NCBI RefSeq assembly: GCF_030056735.1
Contig: NZ_JASHKN010000003.1
Location: forward strand, 248,001 to 312,000
DNA length: 64,000 nt
Reading direction: 5' to 3'
Source: Rhodococcus sp. IEGM 1409
GTDB taxonomy: Bacteria > Actinomycetota > Actinomycetes > Mycobacteriales > Mycobacteriaceae
The notes beneath the pieces are model-generated. The model was given only the letters and a program-made list of their open reading frames with translations, was not told the DNA's origin and searched no databases. The translations under genes were made by a program, and so were the position numbers. Shown one piece after another: positions 25,012-34,347 of this stretch (position 1 is the first letter of the stretch; each line of letters opens with the position of its first letter).

Positions 25012-27078
25012 TCAGAACCGGCCGCCGCCGCCTCGACTGGTTCGGCCTCCGCCGCCTCCGCCGAAACCACCGCCGCCGCCACCGCGTCCGGAGCGCCCAC
25101 TGCTGCTCGGTCCGCCGTACGAGCGGGGACCTCCGCCGCCTCGCAGAATGCTGTTGATCAGGATCCCGCCGAGGATCGCGCCCGTCGCATCGCCGCCGCC
25201 ACCCCGGGGTCGTTGGTTTGCTTCCCAGGCGTTGACGTCGTTCTGCGCTGCGCGAAGTGAGTGCGTCGCCAAGGTGGTCGCGGCCTGGGCGTGTTGGAGT
25301 GCTTTCGACGGGTCCGAAGCCTGTAATTGTTGGGCGGCCTGCAGGTGCCGCTGAGCCTCCGCGTAGCGAGTGCGGGCCTCGGCCCCGATCGCGCCGCGCC
25401 TGGTTCCGAGGAAGTCGCCGGCAGCGGTCACCTGGGCCTGCGCGGCCAGAACGTCCTGGGCGAGGCGCTGCTGCGCCCGTTCGAGCTGCTGCTTCTGCTC
25501 CTGAGCGTCGGCGAGCAGCGCGTCGAGTTGGGCGTCGGCCGCGACGATCTGGTTGAACGCTGTCAGCGGATCGCTGGCCTTGGACGTCTGAGCATTGGCC
25601 AACGCTGACTGGGCCGCAGCCTTCGCGTCCGCCAATTTCTGCCCGCCCTGCGCCAGGTAAGCGTCCGCAGCGGTGATGCCCTGCTGAACGTCGTCCATCG
25701 CGGACGGAAGTGTCGCGATGGCGTTTCGGATGTCGTCGGCGGCGTGATCGACGCCGTCGAGTAGCTTGCGGGCCTGATCGAGAGCAGCTTCGGCCGTGCG
25801 AATTGCGGTGACGGCGGCGCCTTGCTTGCCGGCCGGCAGCGCGGTGGCGTCTCGACCTTCTTCGATGGACTTCTCGGCGAGCGTCAAGCGTTCGCTCGCC
25901 ATCGTGACGTTGTTCACTACCGACGCCAGCGTCGGTGCGGGGAACTGATCCTTCAGTTTGGTCAGAATCGCCTCGGATTCAGGCAAACGCACGCTGAGAG
26001 CAACAACACTCTGCGTCAGAGCATCGAGGCGTGCCGGGGCGTTGATGAGAAGGTCGCGAAGCCCGTCGAACTCGTCGACGCGAGCTTCGAGTTCTTGGTC
26101 GGCTCGACCGCACGAGGAGATGATGTCGATCAGCATCTGACGGCGTTGGTCGGGAGTTTCGGGGATGGCGTCGTCGAGTCGCTGTTTGATCGCGAAGGCT
26201 TCGGCGAGGGTGGCCTTGGCCTTGTCGAATGCCGCGGAGAAGGGCGCAACAGCGGAATCTCCGAACTCGCTGCGGGCCAGATCCAGCTCCTCCTGGCTGC
26301 CGGCGATCGCGTTATCCGTCTCGACGAGGATCTCCTTCGCACGTTCGTCGAGTGTGGGCAGCGGGAGTGCGTTGAGGCTGGCGAAGTCGTCGGGGGCGAT
26401 GTTTTTCGCGGCCTCCACGCTTGCCTTGTTCTTGTCGTTCTTGCGCTTGCGTGAGTACAGGACCACGCCGCCCGTTCCGACCACCACAGCGCCGCCGGCG
26501 ATGAGGAGTGTTCCGACTCCCATTCCGCCGCTCGTGTTGTTCGCGTCGCCGAGTGCGCCGGCTGCTGCAATTGCAGCACCGGTCCAATCATCTTCGGCGA
26601 GAGCCGGTTCCACCGCGTCGGTATTGATCGACTCGATGTCGGAATCGGTGATGTTGCTGAGTTCAGCCGGAACATCGAGGTAGTACGCGCGCTCTGCCGT
26701 GGCAACTGCAAGCAGGACGGACTTGGTACTCAGCGTCGACTTGGTGGCTGTCTGCTGCGCCCATGCCTGGCCGCCGAGGTTGTTGAAGTCGGGGACGAAC
26801 GCGACCCACAGATCGATCTGGTGGTCCTCGCTGAGTTGATCGATCGCCGCTTGGATGTCGCTGGTTTGTCCGGCGTCGAGAACCCCGGAGGTGTCGGTGA
26901 TGTGATTCGGCAAGACCATCGGGGCGTCCGCCGAGGCGAGCGCAGGGCTGAAGACGAGCGCCAACAAAGCGAAAATCGCGGCGACGGCGGCGGCGCTTCC
27001 CCAGCGTCGAACGGGTCGGGTGGTTGTCCGACTCTGCTCTACAGAGGACAACTGCGCGAAGTGTGGTGCGAGGGCCAT
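25012..27078 (-). CDS. TPM-domain membrane protein with long coiled-coil and Gly-rich tail
   Basis: This 688-residue surface or membrane protein has an N-terminal signal-type helix (about residues 28-50) ending ASADAP. A TPM domain follows at about 55-165 (ITDTSGVLDAGQTSDIQAAIDQL, IDLWVAFVPDFNNLGGQAWAQQTA). A second membrane helix at about 190-210 is followed by a basic RKRKNDKNK. Then come about 400 residues of Ala/Gln/Glu-rich helix likely to form coiled coils, and a C-terminal run of Gly with Arg/Ser ending GGGGRF. A similar protein lies near dgt and dnaG in M. tuberculosis. TPM proteins are linked to photosystem repair or to uncharacterised phosphatase activity; the function here is unknown. 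Confidence 0.85.
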   Translation of the reverse strand: MALAPHFAQLSSVEQSRTTTRPVRRWGSAAAVAAIFALLALVFSPALASADAPMVLPNHITDTSGVLDAGQTSDIQAAIDQLSEDHQIDLWVAFVPDFNNLGGQAWAQQTATKSTLSTKSVLLAVATAERAYYLDVPAELSNITDSDIESINTDAVEPALAEDDWTGAAIAAAGALGDANNTSGGMGVGTLLIAGGAVVVGTGGVVLYSRKRKNDKNKASVEAAKNIAPDDFASLNALPLPTLDERAKEILVETDNAIAGSQEELDLARSEFGDSAVAPFSAAFDKAKATLAEAFAIKQRLDDAIPETPDQRRQMLIDIISSCGRADQELEARVDEFDGLRDLLINAPARLDALTQSVVALSVRLPESEAILTKLKDQFPAPTLASVVNNVTMASERLTLAEKSIEEGRDATALPAGKQGAAVTAIRTAEAALDQARKLLDGVDHAADDIRNAIATLPSAMDDVQQGITAADAYLAQGGQKLADAKAAAQSALANAQTSKASDPLTAFNQIVAADAQLDALLADAQEQKQQLERAQQRLAQDVLAAQAQVTAAGDFLGTRRGAIGAEARTRYAEAQRHLQAAQQLQASDPSKALQHAQAATTLATHSLRAAQNDVNAWEANQRPRGGGGDATGAILGGILINSILRGGGGPRSYGGPSSSGRSGRGGGGGGFGGGGGGRTSRGGGGRF

Positions 27079-27147
27079 GACGCAAATCTATCCGTTGTGG
27101 CGCGTCGGCATCGGAGGAGATCGCTGCGAACTGGCAGAATTGCGAGA

Positions 27148-27837
27148 GTGAAACCTGCTTTCGGTAACCGCCCCCACGATCCATCACCCTCACGGGCGGG
27201 CGGCTTCGGTGCAGGATTGGCTCGATGGACGCGGCGATTGATCGCCGGCGCCGTGTTGATGGCAGTGGTCCTGGTCGGCGGTACCGCATTCCGGGTATGG
27301 CAGGTGGCCCGCATCGACGACACGCGGCCGGCCGACGCGATAGTCGTTCTGGGCGCGGCTCAGTATTCCGGTACTCCGTCGTCGGTCTTCGAAGCCAGAC
27401 TCGAACAGGCGTACAAGCTGTACAAGCGCGGAGTGGCTCCGCAGATCATCACTGTCGGCGGTAAACAAGAAGGTGACGAGTACACCGAAGCGGCGTCGGG
27501 AAAGATGTATCTGACCGATCGAGGGATTCCGTCGAGTGCGATCACTGCTGTGGAGACCGGTTCGGACACACTGCTCAGCATCGATGCGGTGAGTGCCGAG
27601 ATGTCCTCGCAGGGCATCAATTCCGCCGTCCTGGTCAGTGACCCCTGGCACTCGTTGCGCACTCGGACTATGGCCCGCGACACGGGACTTCAAGCGTGGA
27701 CCGCACCGACTCGTCAGGGCCCGGCGGTGTTCACCCGCGAATCCCAGTTGCACGGAATCGCTCGCGAAACCGGCGCGCTGCTCTGGTATCAGCTCACGCA
27801 CTTCTCGGCAGACTTCCCCTACACGGCAGGGCAATAG
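27148..27837 (+). CDS. YdcF-like DUF218 membrane protein
   Basis: This 229-residue protein has a basic N-terminus, one membrane helix (about residues 34-55) and an extracytoplasmic DUF218 domain. Family marks are [44 protein letters not shown], then [19 protein letters not shown], and [22 protein letters not shown]. Members such as SanA and YdcF are associated with the envelope. The GTG at 27148 is chosen because it begins the basic segment before the helix; no strong Shine-Dalgarno is seen. dgt follows after 5 bp, so the two are likely co-transcribed. Confidence 0.85.
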   Translation: MKPAFGNRPHDPSPSRAGGFGAGLARWTRRLIAGAVLMAVVLVGGTAFRVWQVARIDDTRPADAIVVLGAAQYSGTPSSVFEARLEQAYKLYKRGVAPQIITVGGKQEGDEYTEAASGKMYLTDRGIPSSAITAVETGSDTLLSIDAVSAEMSSQGINSAVLVSDPWHSLRTRTMARDTGLQAWTAPTRQGPAVFTRESQLHGIARETGALLWYQLTHFSADFPYTAGQ

Positions 27838-27842
27838 AAACC

Positions 27843-29141
27843 ATGACAGCTCACACCACCTACGGAGGCGGCTCCTACTCCGAACACGACCTCGAACGTC
27901 GGGTCGTCGAGGCACCGAAGCGAGCGGGGTTGCCGGGTTCGCAGATCGCAGCGGCGCAGCATCGTTCGGACTTATCGCGAGACCGGGCCAGGGTCCAGCA
28001 CTCCGCAGCTTTGCGGCGTTTGGCTGACAAGACCCAGGTTGTCGGCCCGCGCGACGGCGACACACCTCGCACGCGGCTGACGCACTCGATGGAGGTCGCA
28101 CAGATCGGGCGAGGGATCGCCGACGGACTCGGTTGCGACCCGGACCTGGTGGACCTTGCGGGTCTCGCACACGACATCGGGCACCCGCCGTACGGGCACA
28201 ACGGCGAGAAGGCGCTGGACGAAGTCGCCAAGGACTGCGGCGGTTTCGAAGGCAATGCGCAGAATCTGCGGATCCTGACCAGCCTCGAACCGAAGATCCT
28301 GCGCCCCGACGGTCTGAGCGCCGGCCTCAATCTCACCAGGGCATCACTCGACGCGGCCATCAAGTACCCGTGGACCCGGCCGGAGCCCGGCGCGAAGTTC
28401 GGGGCATACGACGACGACGCAGAGGTGCTCGCCTGGGTTCGCGAGGGTGCGCCCGAGCGTCGGCAATGCCTGGAAGCTCAGGTCATGGACTGGGCCGACG
28501 ACATCGCCTATTCCGTGCACGACGTGGAGGACGGGGTGATCGCAGGTCGTATCGACCTCCGCTCGCTTGCTGATCCGTCCGAGCAGCGCGCACTGGCAGA
28601 ACTGGGGGCCTCCGAGTTTCGCGGACTGGTAGTCGACGATCTGATCGAAGCCGCTCAACGGTTGTCCGAACTCCCCGTCGTACGCGGAGTCGGAAGTTTC
28701 GACGGAACGCTGGGAAGTTCCGTCGCGTTGAAGAACCTCACGAGTGAATTGGTGGGACGCTTCGCCACGGCCGCGATCGCCAGCACTCGGCAGACAAACG
28801 GCAACCGGCCCCTCTCGCGCTATCAAGCTGACCTCGATATACCCGAGGCCGTCGCATCCGAGGTGGCGTTGCTCAAGACAGTGGCGCTGTACTACGTGAT
28901 GTCCGACGCCGGACACAAGGCACGTCAGGATCGGCAGCGTGATCGTGTTCATCGCGTCGCGGAATGGCTGTTGGCCACAGCCCCGGCCGGACTCGATCCG
29001 ATCCTGCTGCCCGCGTGGGAGCGGGCCGCGGACGACGGTGCTCGGGTCCGCGTAGTGGTGGATCAGATCGCGTCGTACACGGAAAGTCGGCTGGAGCGGG
29101 TGGACAAGGCGAGCTTGGGCGCGCAGGCCAGTTGGGGCTGA
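27843..29141 (+). CDS. dgt: Deoxyguanosinetriphosphate triphosphohydrolase-like protein
   Basis: This 432-residue HD-domain enzyme removes triphosphate from dGTP or other dNTPs. The metal-binding motifs are present: [10 protein letters not shown] (first His), the central [16 protein letters not shown] (HD pair), and the distal Asp in [17 protein letters not shown]. The ATG at 27843 directly precedes the conserved region. It lies 5 bp after the DUF218 gene and is followed by a convergent kinase gene. Position beside dnaG matches M. tuberculosis. Confidence 0.93.
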   Translation: MTAHTTYGGGSYSEHDLERRVVEAPKRAGLPGSQIAAAQHRSDLSRDRARVQHSAALRRLADKTQVVGPRDGDTPRTRLTHSMEVAQIGRGIADGLGCDPDLVDLAGLAHDIGHPPYGHNGEKALDEVAKDCGGFEGNAQNLRILTSLEPKILRPDGLSAGLNLTRASLDAAIKYPWTRPEPGAKFGAYDDDAEVLAWVREGAPERRQCLEAQVMDWADDIAYSVHDVEDGVIAGRIDLRSLADPSEQRALAELGASEFRGLVVDDLIEAAQRLSELPVVRGVGSFDGTLGSSVALKNLTSELVGRFATAAIASTRQTNGNRPLSRYQADLDIPEAVASEVALLKTVALYYVMSDAGHKARQDRQRDRVHRVAEWLLATAPAGLDPILLPAWERAADDGARVRVVVDQIASYTESRLERVDKASLGAQASWG

Positions 29142-29154
29142 GTCGGCGGCGCTC

Positions 29155-30693
29155 TCAGCAGGTCATCCGCGTCGACGGGTCGGTAGTGGTGTCGAGCCAC
29201 TTGCCGTAAGCGTCGCCGCCTGCTGCGCGAACGTCCTTGCAGATCTTCGACTCGCTGTTTCCGGATTCGCGATACACGGTGTAGATCGCAGTCCCGGAAT
29301 CGGAGACTTGACGCAGTGACGGGCAGGACTGGTCTGTGCGTAAGTATTTCGAGCCGGGGAACGCGTCGAGGTAGTTCTGAATCTCGCTGGCATACGTTGC
29401 CGGATCGGTGGCATTGGCCAACACCACGATTCCGGTTCCCTTGCACGAGGGGACGGTGATCGGCTTGCTCACTCCGAGATCGCCGTTCTTCGTGGACGGG
29501 GTGGACGCCCGCGTGGTCGTGGTTGCCTGCAGTCCGGCGGTGGGTAGCGGTTCGAGTTTCGGCGTTCCCACCGGCTCCTGAATCGGCGCCGGCTCCGCCG
29601 TGGCGGTGGAAGCTGCTACAGTGGTTGGTGATTCGGGGCCCGAGTTTCCCTGCATCACCCAAGCCGCCGTGCCTGCTGCGGCCACAACGAGTGCAACTCC
29701 AGCCGCCCCGATCGCGATCGGGGCTCGGTTCCGCTTGGTCCTTGTCGCGATGTGCGCGTAGTTCCCGTAGGCGGGATTCACCGTGGTGTAGGTGGGCGAC
29801 CCGACGATTGTGGGTTGCAATCCGCCGGCCTCACTGGTGGCACTGTTGGCCGAGAGGGCTTGCCGCGCTTCGAGTGCGAGCGCTCCTGTGGTCGGATAGC
29901 GGTGTGCGGGATCCTTTGCCATGCCGCGAGCCACGACAGTGTCAAAACGTTGCGGGAGCGACGGAACCGTCAGAGTGGGGCGCGGCGGCGGAGCGTTCAG
30001 GTGTGAATTGACGAGATGTCCGATGCTTGTGGTGTTGAAAGGCGTTGTTCCGGTGAGGGACTGGTAGAGGACGCAAGCCAGAGAGTAGACATCCGCTGCG
30101 GCCGTCGGCGTTTCGATACCGAATCGCTCAGGCGCCATGTACGCATACGAACCGACCGCGCTTCCCTCGGTGGTGATCTTCGTATCTGTCAGTGAATATG
30201 CGATGCCGAAGTCCACGAGGTACGCGAACCCGGTGTTCGTGAGAATGATGTTGTCTGGTTTGACGTCGCGATGGATGAGCCCCCGCGCGTGCGCTGCGTC
30301 CAGCGCTGACGCTATCTGCGAGACGATGTCGACGGCTCGCGCCGGTGTGAGTCGGCCGAACTCGGTCAACTCGGCTCGCAGTGTGTGGCCTTCGACCAAA
30401 CGCATGTCGATGAAGAGAACTCCGTCGATCTCGCCCCAATCGTGCACCGGGATCACGTGCGGTTCGTTCAGGGCGGCGGTGGTGCGAGATTCTCGGCGGA
30501 AACGAGCTTGGAATGACGGGTCGGCCGCAAGTTCGCGATGGAGCAACTTGAGAGCGACCAGGCGATCTTTCGAGGTGTCGTACGCCTCGTACACTTCGCC
30601 CATTCCGCCCCGACCGAGCAGACGACGCAGCTCGTACACGCCGAATCGAGTTCCCGATCGCCCTTCGGGCGAGCTCGAGGCGTTTTCAGTCAT
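29155..30693 (-). CDS. Transmembrane serine/threonine protein kinase
   Basis: This 512-residue kinase from ATG 30693 has an N-terminal Hanks-type domain (about residues 15-275). It contains LLGRGGMGEVYEAYD, the ATP-binding Lys in VALKLLHRE, the catalytic loop HRDVKPDNIILT, DFG (VDFGIAYS), the activation segment and the APE motif (MAPERFG). A proline/threonine-rich linker, one membrane helix (about 325-350) and an extracellular region of about 160 residues with four Cys follow. The extracellular part has no PASTA repeats. An ATG four codons upstream is an alternative start. It is divergent from dnaG. Confidence 0.92.
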   Translation of the reverse strand: MTENASSSPEGRSGTRFGVYELRRLLGRGGMGEVYEAYDTSKDRLVALKLLHRELAADPSFQARFRRESRTTAALNEPHVIPVHDWGEIDGVLFIDMRLVEGHTLRAELTEFGRLTPARAVDIVSQIASALDAAHARGLIHRDVKPDNIILTNTGFAYLVDFGIAYSLTDTKITTEGSAVGSYAYMAPERFGIETPTAAADVYSLACVLYQSLTGTTPFNTTSIGHLVNSHLNAPPPRPTLTVPSLPQRFDTVVARGMAKDPAHRYPTTGALALEARQALSANSATSEAGGLQPTIVGSPTYTTVNPAYGNYAHIATRTKRNRAPIAIGAAGVALVVAAAGTAAWVMQGNSGPESPTTVAASTATAEPAPIQEPVGTPKLEPLPTAGLQATTTTRASTPSTKNGDLGVSKPITVPSCKGTGIVVLANATDPATYASEIQNYLDAFPGSKYLRTDQSCPSLRQVSDSGTAIYTVYRESGNSESKICKDVRAAGGDAYGKWLDTTTDPSTRMTC

Positions 30694-30771
30694 GGTCGGT
30701 CCCATCGCTGCGGTACAGAGTCGGGCATCAACATATCGTTGTCAGGAGGTGTCGGGGGACCGCCTAGACTG

Positions 30772-32697
30772 ATGTACGTGGCGGGCCGAATTTCTGACAG
30801 AGACATCGCGGCCATTCGCGAACGCACTCGCATCGAGGACATCGTCGGTGAATACGTTTCACTCAAGCGTGCCGGTGGCGATTCGATCAAGGGTCTGTGC
30901 CCCTTCCACGACGAGAAGTCACCGTCGTTTCACGTACGACCCAACCACGGCCTCTATCACTGCTTCGGCTGCGGTGAGGGTGGTGACGTGTACTCGTTCC
31001 TGCAGAAGATGGACCACATCAGCTTCGTCGAGGCCGTGGAGCAGTTGGCGGATCGACTCAGTTACACGATTTCGTACGAGGGCGGCGGACCGTCCGTTCA
31101 GCGCGATCGCGGCACCCGTGCACGGTTGATTGCGGCGAACGCGGCGGCTCAGGAGTTCTACGCCGCCCGACTGCGCGAACCCGATGCCCAGGCGGCTCGT
31201 GACTACCTCACCGAGAGAAACTTCGACGGTGCCGCAGCCCTGCAATTCGGATGTGGATACGCGCCCGAAGGTTGGGACACTCTCACAAAACACTTGATGT
31301 CCAAGGGATTCGAGTTCAAGGAGCTCGAAGCGGCGGGGCTGTCCAAAGAGGGGCGGCGCGGTCCGATCGACCGGTTCCATCGCCGCCTGCTCTGGCCGAT
31401 CCGCAGCGTTGCCGGTGACGTCATCGGCTTCGGTGCGCGCAAGCTCTTCGACGACGACACCATGCCCGGTAAGTACGTCAACACCCCGGAAACGATCCTC
31501 TACAAGAAGTCTCAGGTCCTGTTCGGCTTGGACCTCGCCAAGCGCGACATCGCCAAGGGACACCAGGCTGTAGTAGTCGAGGGGTACACCGACGTCATGG
31601 CGATGCACTTGGCCGGCGTCAAGACCGCCGTCGCTTCGTGCGGAACCGCCTTCGGCGAGGAGCACCTTGCGATGCTCCGCCGACTCCTGATGGACGACAG
31701 TTACTTTCGCGGTGAGATCATCTACACCTTCGACGGTGATGCCGCAGGGCAGGCTGCTGCGATGAAGGCATTCGAGGGCGATCAGAAGATGGCCGGGCAG
31801 ACCTTCGTGGCCGTCGCTCCTGACGGAATGGACCCATGCGATCTTCGCCTCGAGTCCGGTGACGCCGCCGTTCGCGACCTTGTTGCGCGGCGTACGCCCA
31901 TGTTCGAGTTCGTGGTGAAGTCGATACTCACCGAGCACGATCTCGAGACGGCTGAAGGGCGCGTCGAAGCACTGCGTCGTACCGTCCCCGTCGTTGCGCA
32001 GATCAAGGAATCAACTCTGCGCGACAGCTACGCGAATCTCCTCTGCGGATGGGTCGGTTGGGACGATCTTCCGTCCGTCCGACGACGCGTGCGTGACGAA
32101 GCTCGCAAACGGGCGTCGACGCGTGGATCTTCACCGGCGCCCAAGCGTCGTCAGGTTGTCGATCCACCTGCCGCCGATGCGCTTGCGCTGCCGATCGGAA
32201 TCTCCAGGCCACGGCCCAACGACCCGGGGCTTTCGACGCAGCGAGCTGTCCTCAAGGCCGCGTTGCAGCACCCTGGCGTCGCCGGCAGTGTCTTCGACTC
32301 GTTGCCACCCGAGACCTTCACCCACCCCGCCTACGTTGTGATCAGGCAGGCAATGGCGGACGCCGGCGGAACGAGCAAGGGGCTCGGCGGCGCCGAGTGG
32401 ATCGAAGTCGTCACCAAGGGCGTCGAAGACATGACGGTGGCCTCGGTTGTATCGGAGCTGGCCGTCGAACCCATGCCGTGCGACGAAGACACGGTTCCGC
32501 GCTACATCAACGGAGTGCTCGCCCGGCTGCAGGAAGCGTGGGTGGGCGAACAGGTTGCCGACCTCAAATCCAAGCTTCAGCGCGTCTCACCTGCTGCGGC
32601 CCCGGAGGAGTACAACTCTCTTTTCGGCGACCTTGTGGCGCTGGAGCAGTATCGCCGACAGCTGCGTGAGCAGGCTGTCGGCGACCAAAGCGTCTGA
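30772..32697 (+). CDS. dnaG: DNA primase
   Basis: DnaG (641 residues) makes RNA primers at the replication fork. The N-terminal zinc-binding domain has CPFHDEKSPSFHV and, further on, YHCFGCGEGGD. The catalytic core has the RNA polymerase basic motif (RFHRRLLWPI), the TOPRIM EGYTDVMAMHLAG and YTFDGDAAGQAA, and a C-terminal DnaB-binding helical domain. The ATG at 30772 is favoured because a GGGGGA Shine-Dalgarno lies 12 nt upstream. A GTG two codons later (30778) would fit the M. tuberculosis start slightly better. Confidence 0.96.
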   Translation: MYVAGRISDRDIAAIRERTRIEDIVGEYVSLKRAGGDSIKGLCPFHDEKSPSFHVRPNHGLYHCFGCGEGGDVYSFLQKMDHISFVEAVEQLADRLSYTISYEGGGPSVQRDRGTRARLIAANAAAQEFYAARLREPDAQAARDYLTERNFDGAAALQFGCGYAPEGWDTLTKHLMSKGFEFKELEAAGLSKEGRRGPIDRFHRRLLWPIRSVAGDVIGFGARKLFDDDTMPGKYVNTPETILYKKSQVLFGLDLAKRDIAKGHQAVVVEGYTDVMAMHLAGVKTAVASCGTAFGEEHLAMLRRLLMDDSYFRGEIIYTFDGDAAGQAAAMKAFEGDQKMAGQTFVAVAPDGMDPCDLRLESGDAAVRDLVARRTPMFEFVVKSILTEHDLETAEGRVEALRRTVPVVAQIKESTLRDSYANLLCGWVGWDDLPSVRRRVRDEARKRASTRGSSPAPKRRQVVDPPAADALALPIGISRPRPNDPGLSTQRAVLKAALQHPGVAGSVFDSLPPETFTHPAYVVIRQAMADAGGTSKGLGGAEWIEVVTKGVEDMTVASVVSELAVEPMPCDEDTVPRYINGVLARLQEAWVGEQVADLKSKLQRVSPAAAPEEYNSLFGDLVALEQYRRQLREQAVGDQSV

Positions 32698-32698
32698 C

Positions 32699-32950
32699 CT
32701 AGCGGTTCTTCTTCAACTGGTCGTGGGGGACCAAAATCGTGGTCTCCTCATTGAGCGGCTTCATCGGCTCGAGCTTGGGCTGAGTACTCAGTGAGTCGGC
32801 CAGCTTCTGCCGTGACGCATCCAACACCTTCTTGGTGGCCGGACTAGTGGCCACCGCCTTCGCGGCCCGGCTGATCTGCTCGTATCGTGCGCGGCCCGCT
32901 TTGGTTCCCAGGACGTACCCAGCTGCAACACCGATCAACAAACGCATCAT
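32699..32950 (-). CDS. Small membrane-anchored protein beside dnaG
   Basis: This 83-residue protein has an N-terminal hydrophobic helix and glycine-rich turn (MMRLLIGVAAGYVLGTKAGRARYEQI). A positively charged amphipathic segment follows (KAVATSPATKKVLDASRQKLADSL), and then a polar tail. The layout resembles YtxH-like proteins, and a gene of similar size and start is next to dnaG in M. tuberculosis (as I recall, Rv2342). Its stop lies 1 bp after the dnaG stop on the other strand. Function unknown. Confidence 0.75.
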   Translation of the reverse strand: MMRLLIGVAAGYVLGTKAGRARYEQISRAAKAVATSPATKKVLDASRQKLADSLSTQPKLEPMKPLNEETTILVPHDQLKKNR

Positions 32951-33016
32951 TCCTGCTTCCCTCCAGCACCGATCGTCCTGACTCCATCCTGCCTGATGAC
33001 TCGCTGGGCAGGCGAT

Positions 33017-33046
33017 TTGGTACTTCGGTGGAGGATTCGCTACAGT
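33017..33046 (+). promoter_or_regulatory. Possible promoter of tRNA-Asn
   Basis: TTGGTA (33017-33022), an 18-bp spacer and TACAGT (33041-33046) lie about 40 bp upstream of the tRNA. Both hexamers are four-of-six matches, so the call is tentative. Confidence 0.35.
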
Positions 33047-33086
33047 TTCTCAGGCAACGCCGGAACGGGCGAAGCGAGCAAGACAA

Positions 33087-33159
33087 TCCCCTGTAGCTCA
33101 ATTGGCAGAGCTTCCGACTGTTAATCGGACGGTTGCTGGTTCGAGTCCAGCCGGGGGAG
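33087..33159 (+). tRNA. tRNA-Asn (anticodon GTT)
   Basis: The cloverleaf is complete. The acceptor TCCCCTG pairs with CGGGGGA, the D-arm is GCTC...GAGC, and the anticodon stem TCCGA/TCGGA has loop CTGTTAA with anticodon GTT. The T-arm GCTGG/CCAGC has loop TTCGAGT, and the discriminator is G. CCA is not encoded. A terminator hairpin follows 6 bp downstream. Confidence 0.97.
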
Positions 33160-33165
33160 CAGCAG

Positions 33166-33204
33166 AGCCCCTCACCTGAGAAATCCGGTGGGGGGCTTTC
33201 TTGC
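33166..33204 (+). terminator. Terminator of tRNA-Asn
   Basis: An 11-bp stem AGCCCCTCACC/GGTGGGGGGCT (33166-33176 and 33187-33197, one G-T pair) with a 10-nt loop is followed by TTTCTTGCGTTTG. It also lies just beyond the stop of the convergent HAD gene. Confidence 0.8.
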
Positions 33205-33215
33205 GTTTGTCTGAC

Positions 33216-33839
33216 CTATTGCTCTCGCAGCAGACCTACCGATCGCAGTGCTGATTCAACCTCTGCCGCCGCGTGTACTTGTTCACCGCGAATTCCCGGC
33301 TGTCGAGCGCTGAGGACGTTGATCGGGTTGTCGTCGACGAAGAAGGTCTGTTGAGGGCGCGCATTGAGAAACTTCAGCGCGGCCAGGAAGGCTGCAGGGT
33401 CGGGTTTGGTGGCTCCGAGTATGCAGGAGAAAACATGCTCGTCGATTGCCAACGGAGTTACAACACTCTCGATGGCGGCCAAAAGGACAGGCCCGTTGTC
33501 GGAGAATGTGGCGACCTCGACCCCTTCGCTTCGAAGCGCGATTGCGAGATCGATGACTGCGCGGTCCGGGATGAAGGCCTTGGCCCAGGCTCGGCGTAGG
33601 TCGTCGCGGTTACCAGGAAACCCGAACGCTCGTAAGCGTTCCAGAATCGCGGCTTCGGAGTGAAGGCCGAGATCGCATTCCTGGTCGAACCCGGACTCGA
33701 ACACGAGGGCATGGATTTCTTCTTCAGTGACGCCGATGGCCGTTGCCAGTTCTGCGGCGCGAAGATCAGGTTCGAACTGACACAGCACACCACCCAAGTC
33801 GAACAAAACGAGTTCAGGTCGGCCGCTGTCGTTCGCCAT
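33216..33839 (-). CDS. HAD-superfamily hydrolase (subfamily IA)
   Basis: This 207-residue phosphatase-like protein has the HAD motifs: nucleophile block VLFDLGGVLCQF, motif II FSDNGP, the motif III Lys in LGATKPDPAAF, and motif IV FFVDDNPIN. An alpha-helical cap lies between motifs I and II, typical of subfamily IA. The substrate is unknown. The ATG at 33839 is adopted because conserved sequence begins shortly after it. An in-frame ATG at 33860 is an alternative and neither has a clear Shine-Dalgarno. The gene sits between two tRNA genes, and a hairpin separates it from the upstream Sm-like gene. Confidence 0.85.
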   Translation of the reverse strand: MANDSGRPELVLFDLGGVLCQFEPDLRAAELATAIGVTEEEIHALVFESGFDQECDLGLHSEAAILERLRAFGFPGNRDDLRRAWAKAFIPDRAVIDLAIALRSEGVEVATFSDNGPVLLAAIESVVTPLAIDEHVFSCILGATKPDPAAFLAALKFLNARPQQTFFVDDNPINVLSARQPGIRGEQVHAAAEVESALRSVGLLREQ

Positions 33840-33902
33840 GTCGCAGAGGATAGGCGTCATCAGCACACGTGAACGCGACTCCAAGATGTTGGAGACAGAT
33901 AC

Positions 33903-33942
33903 ACCGAAAGCCCGACGCAAGACTCTGCGTCGGGCTTTCGGT
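33903..33942 (-). terminator. Long perfect hairpin after the Sm-like gene
   Basis: A 17-bp perfect stem ACCGAAAGCCCGACGCA/TGCGTCGGGCTTTCGGT (33903-33919 and 33926-33942) has a 6-nt loop. It lies 29 bp downstream of the minus-strand Sm-like gene and upstream of the HAD start. T-run support is weak. Confidence 0.75.
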
Positions 33943-33971
33943 GGAACCGTCGAACTGTTCGACCGGTGCGC

Positions 33972-34169
33972 TTACTTCGCTGCGCGATCCGACGGCTCGA
34001 ACAGTCGGATGATGTGGCTGGGGTTGATGTAGTAGACGCCATTCGGAGAATTGAGAACGAGAGTGTCTTCGGTGAAATCGGTGACGGTGCCGTTCAGCTT
34101 GGCGCCGTCGGACATGATGATCCGGATCGTAGCCTTCGAGTTCTTGAATTCGGTCAGTGCAAGCTTCAT
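33972..34169 (-). CDS. Small Sm/Hfq-like protein
   Basis: This 65-residue protein from ATG 34169 has an amphipathic N-terminal helix-like stretch (MKLALTEFKNSKATIR). A five-strand pattern follows that fits the Sm fold. Residues 14-40 show IRIIMSDGAKLNGTVTDF and EDTLVLN, the Sm1-like order of hydrophobics, invariant glycines and an acidic turn. Residues 46-57 show YYINPSHIIRLF, reminiscent of the Hfq YKHAI Sm2 motif. The length is close to the Hfq core. Longer upstream in-frame starts lack conservation. Hfq is not generally recognised in actinobacteria, so this is a notable candidate RNA-binding ring protein. The fold is inferred by eye. The sequence looks strongly constrained, and the gene stands alone between tRNA genes. 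Confidence 0.65.
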   Translation of the reverse strand: MKLALTEFKNSKATIRIIMSDGAKLNGTVTDFTEDTLVLNSPNGVYYINPSHIIRLFEPSDRAAK

Positions 34170-34347
34170 GTGGTGATCCTGTTCCGTGGGGTGTGCACTC
34201 CCACGGTATCGGCTCAATGCGCCTGTGCCGACCAACATTGGAAGACTCGACTCGAAAGAGTGCAACGCGTCACCGCCGGCCCGATTGTGATCCGCGTCTG
34301 ATGTGCCGGTAACATTCGGATTCGCCGCGATGCTACGCATCACGGAT

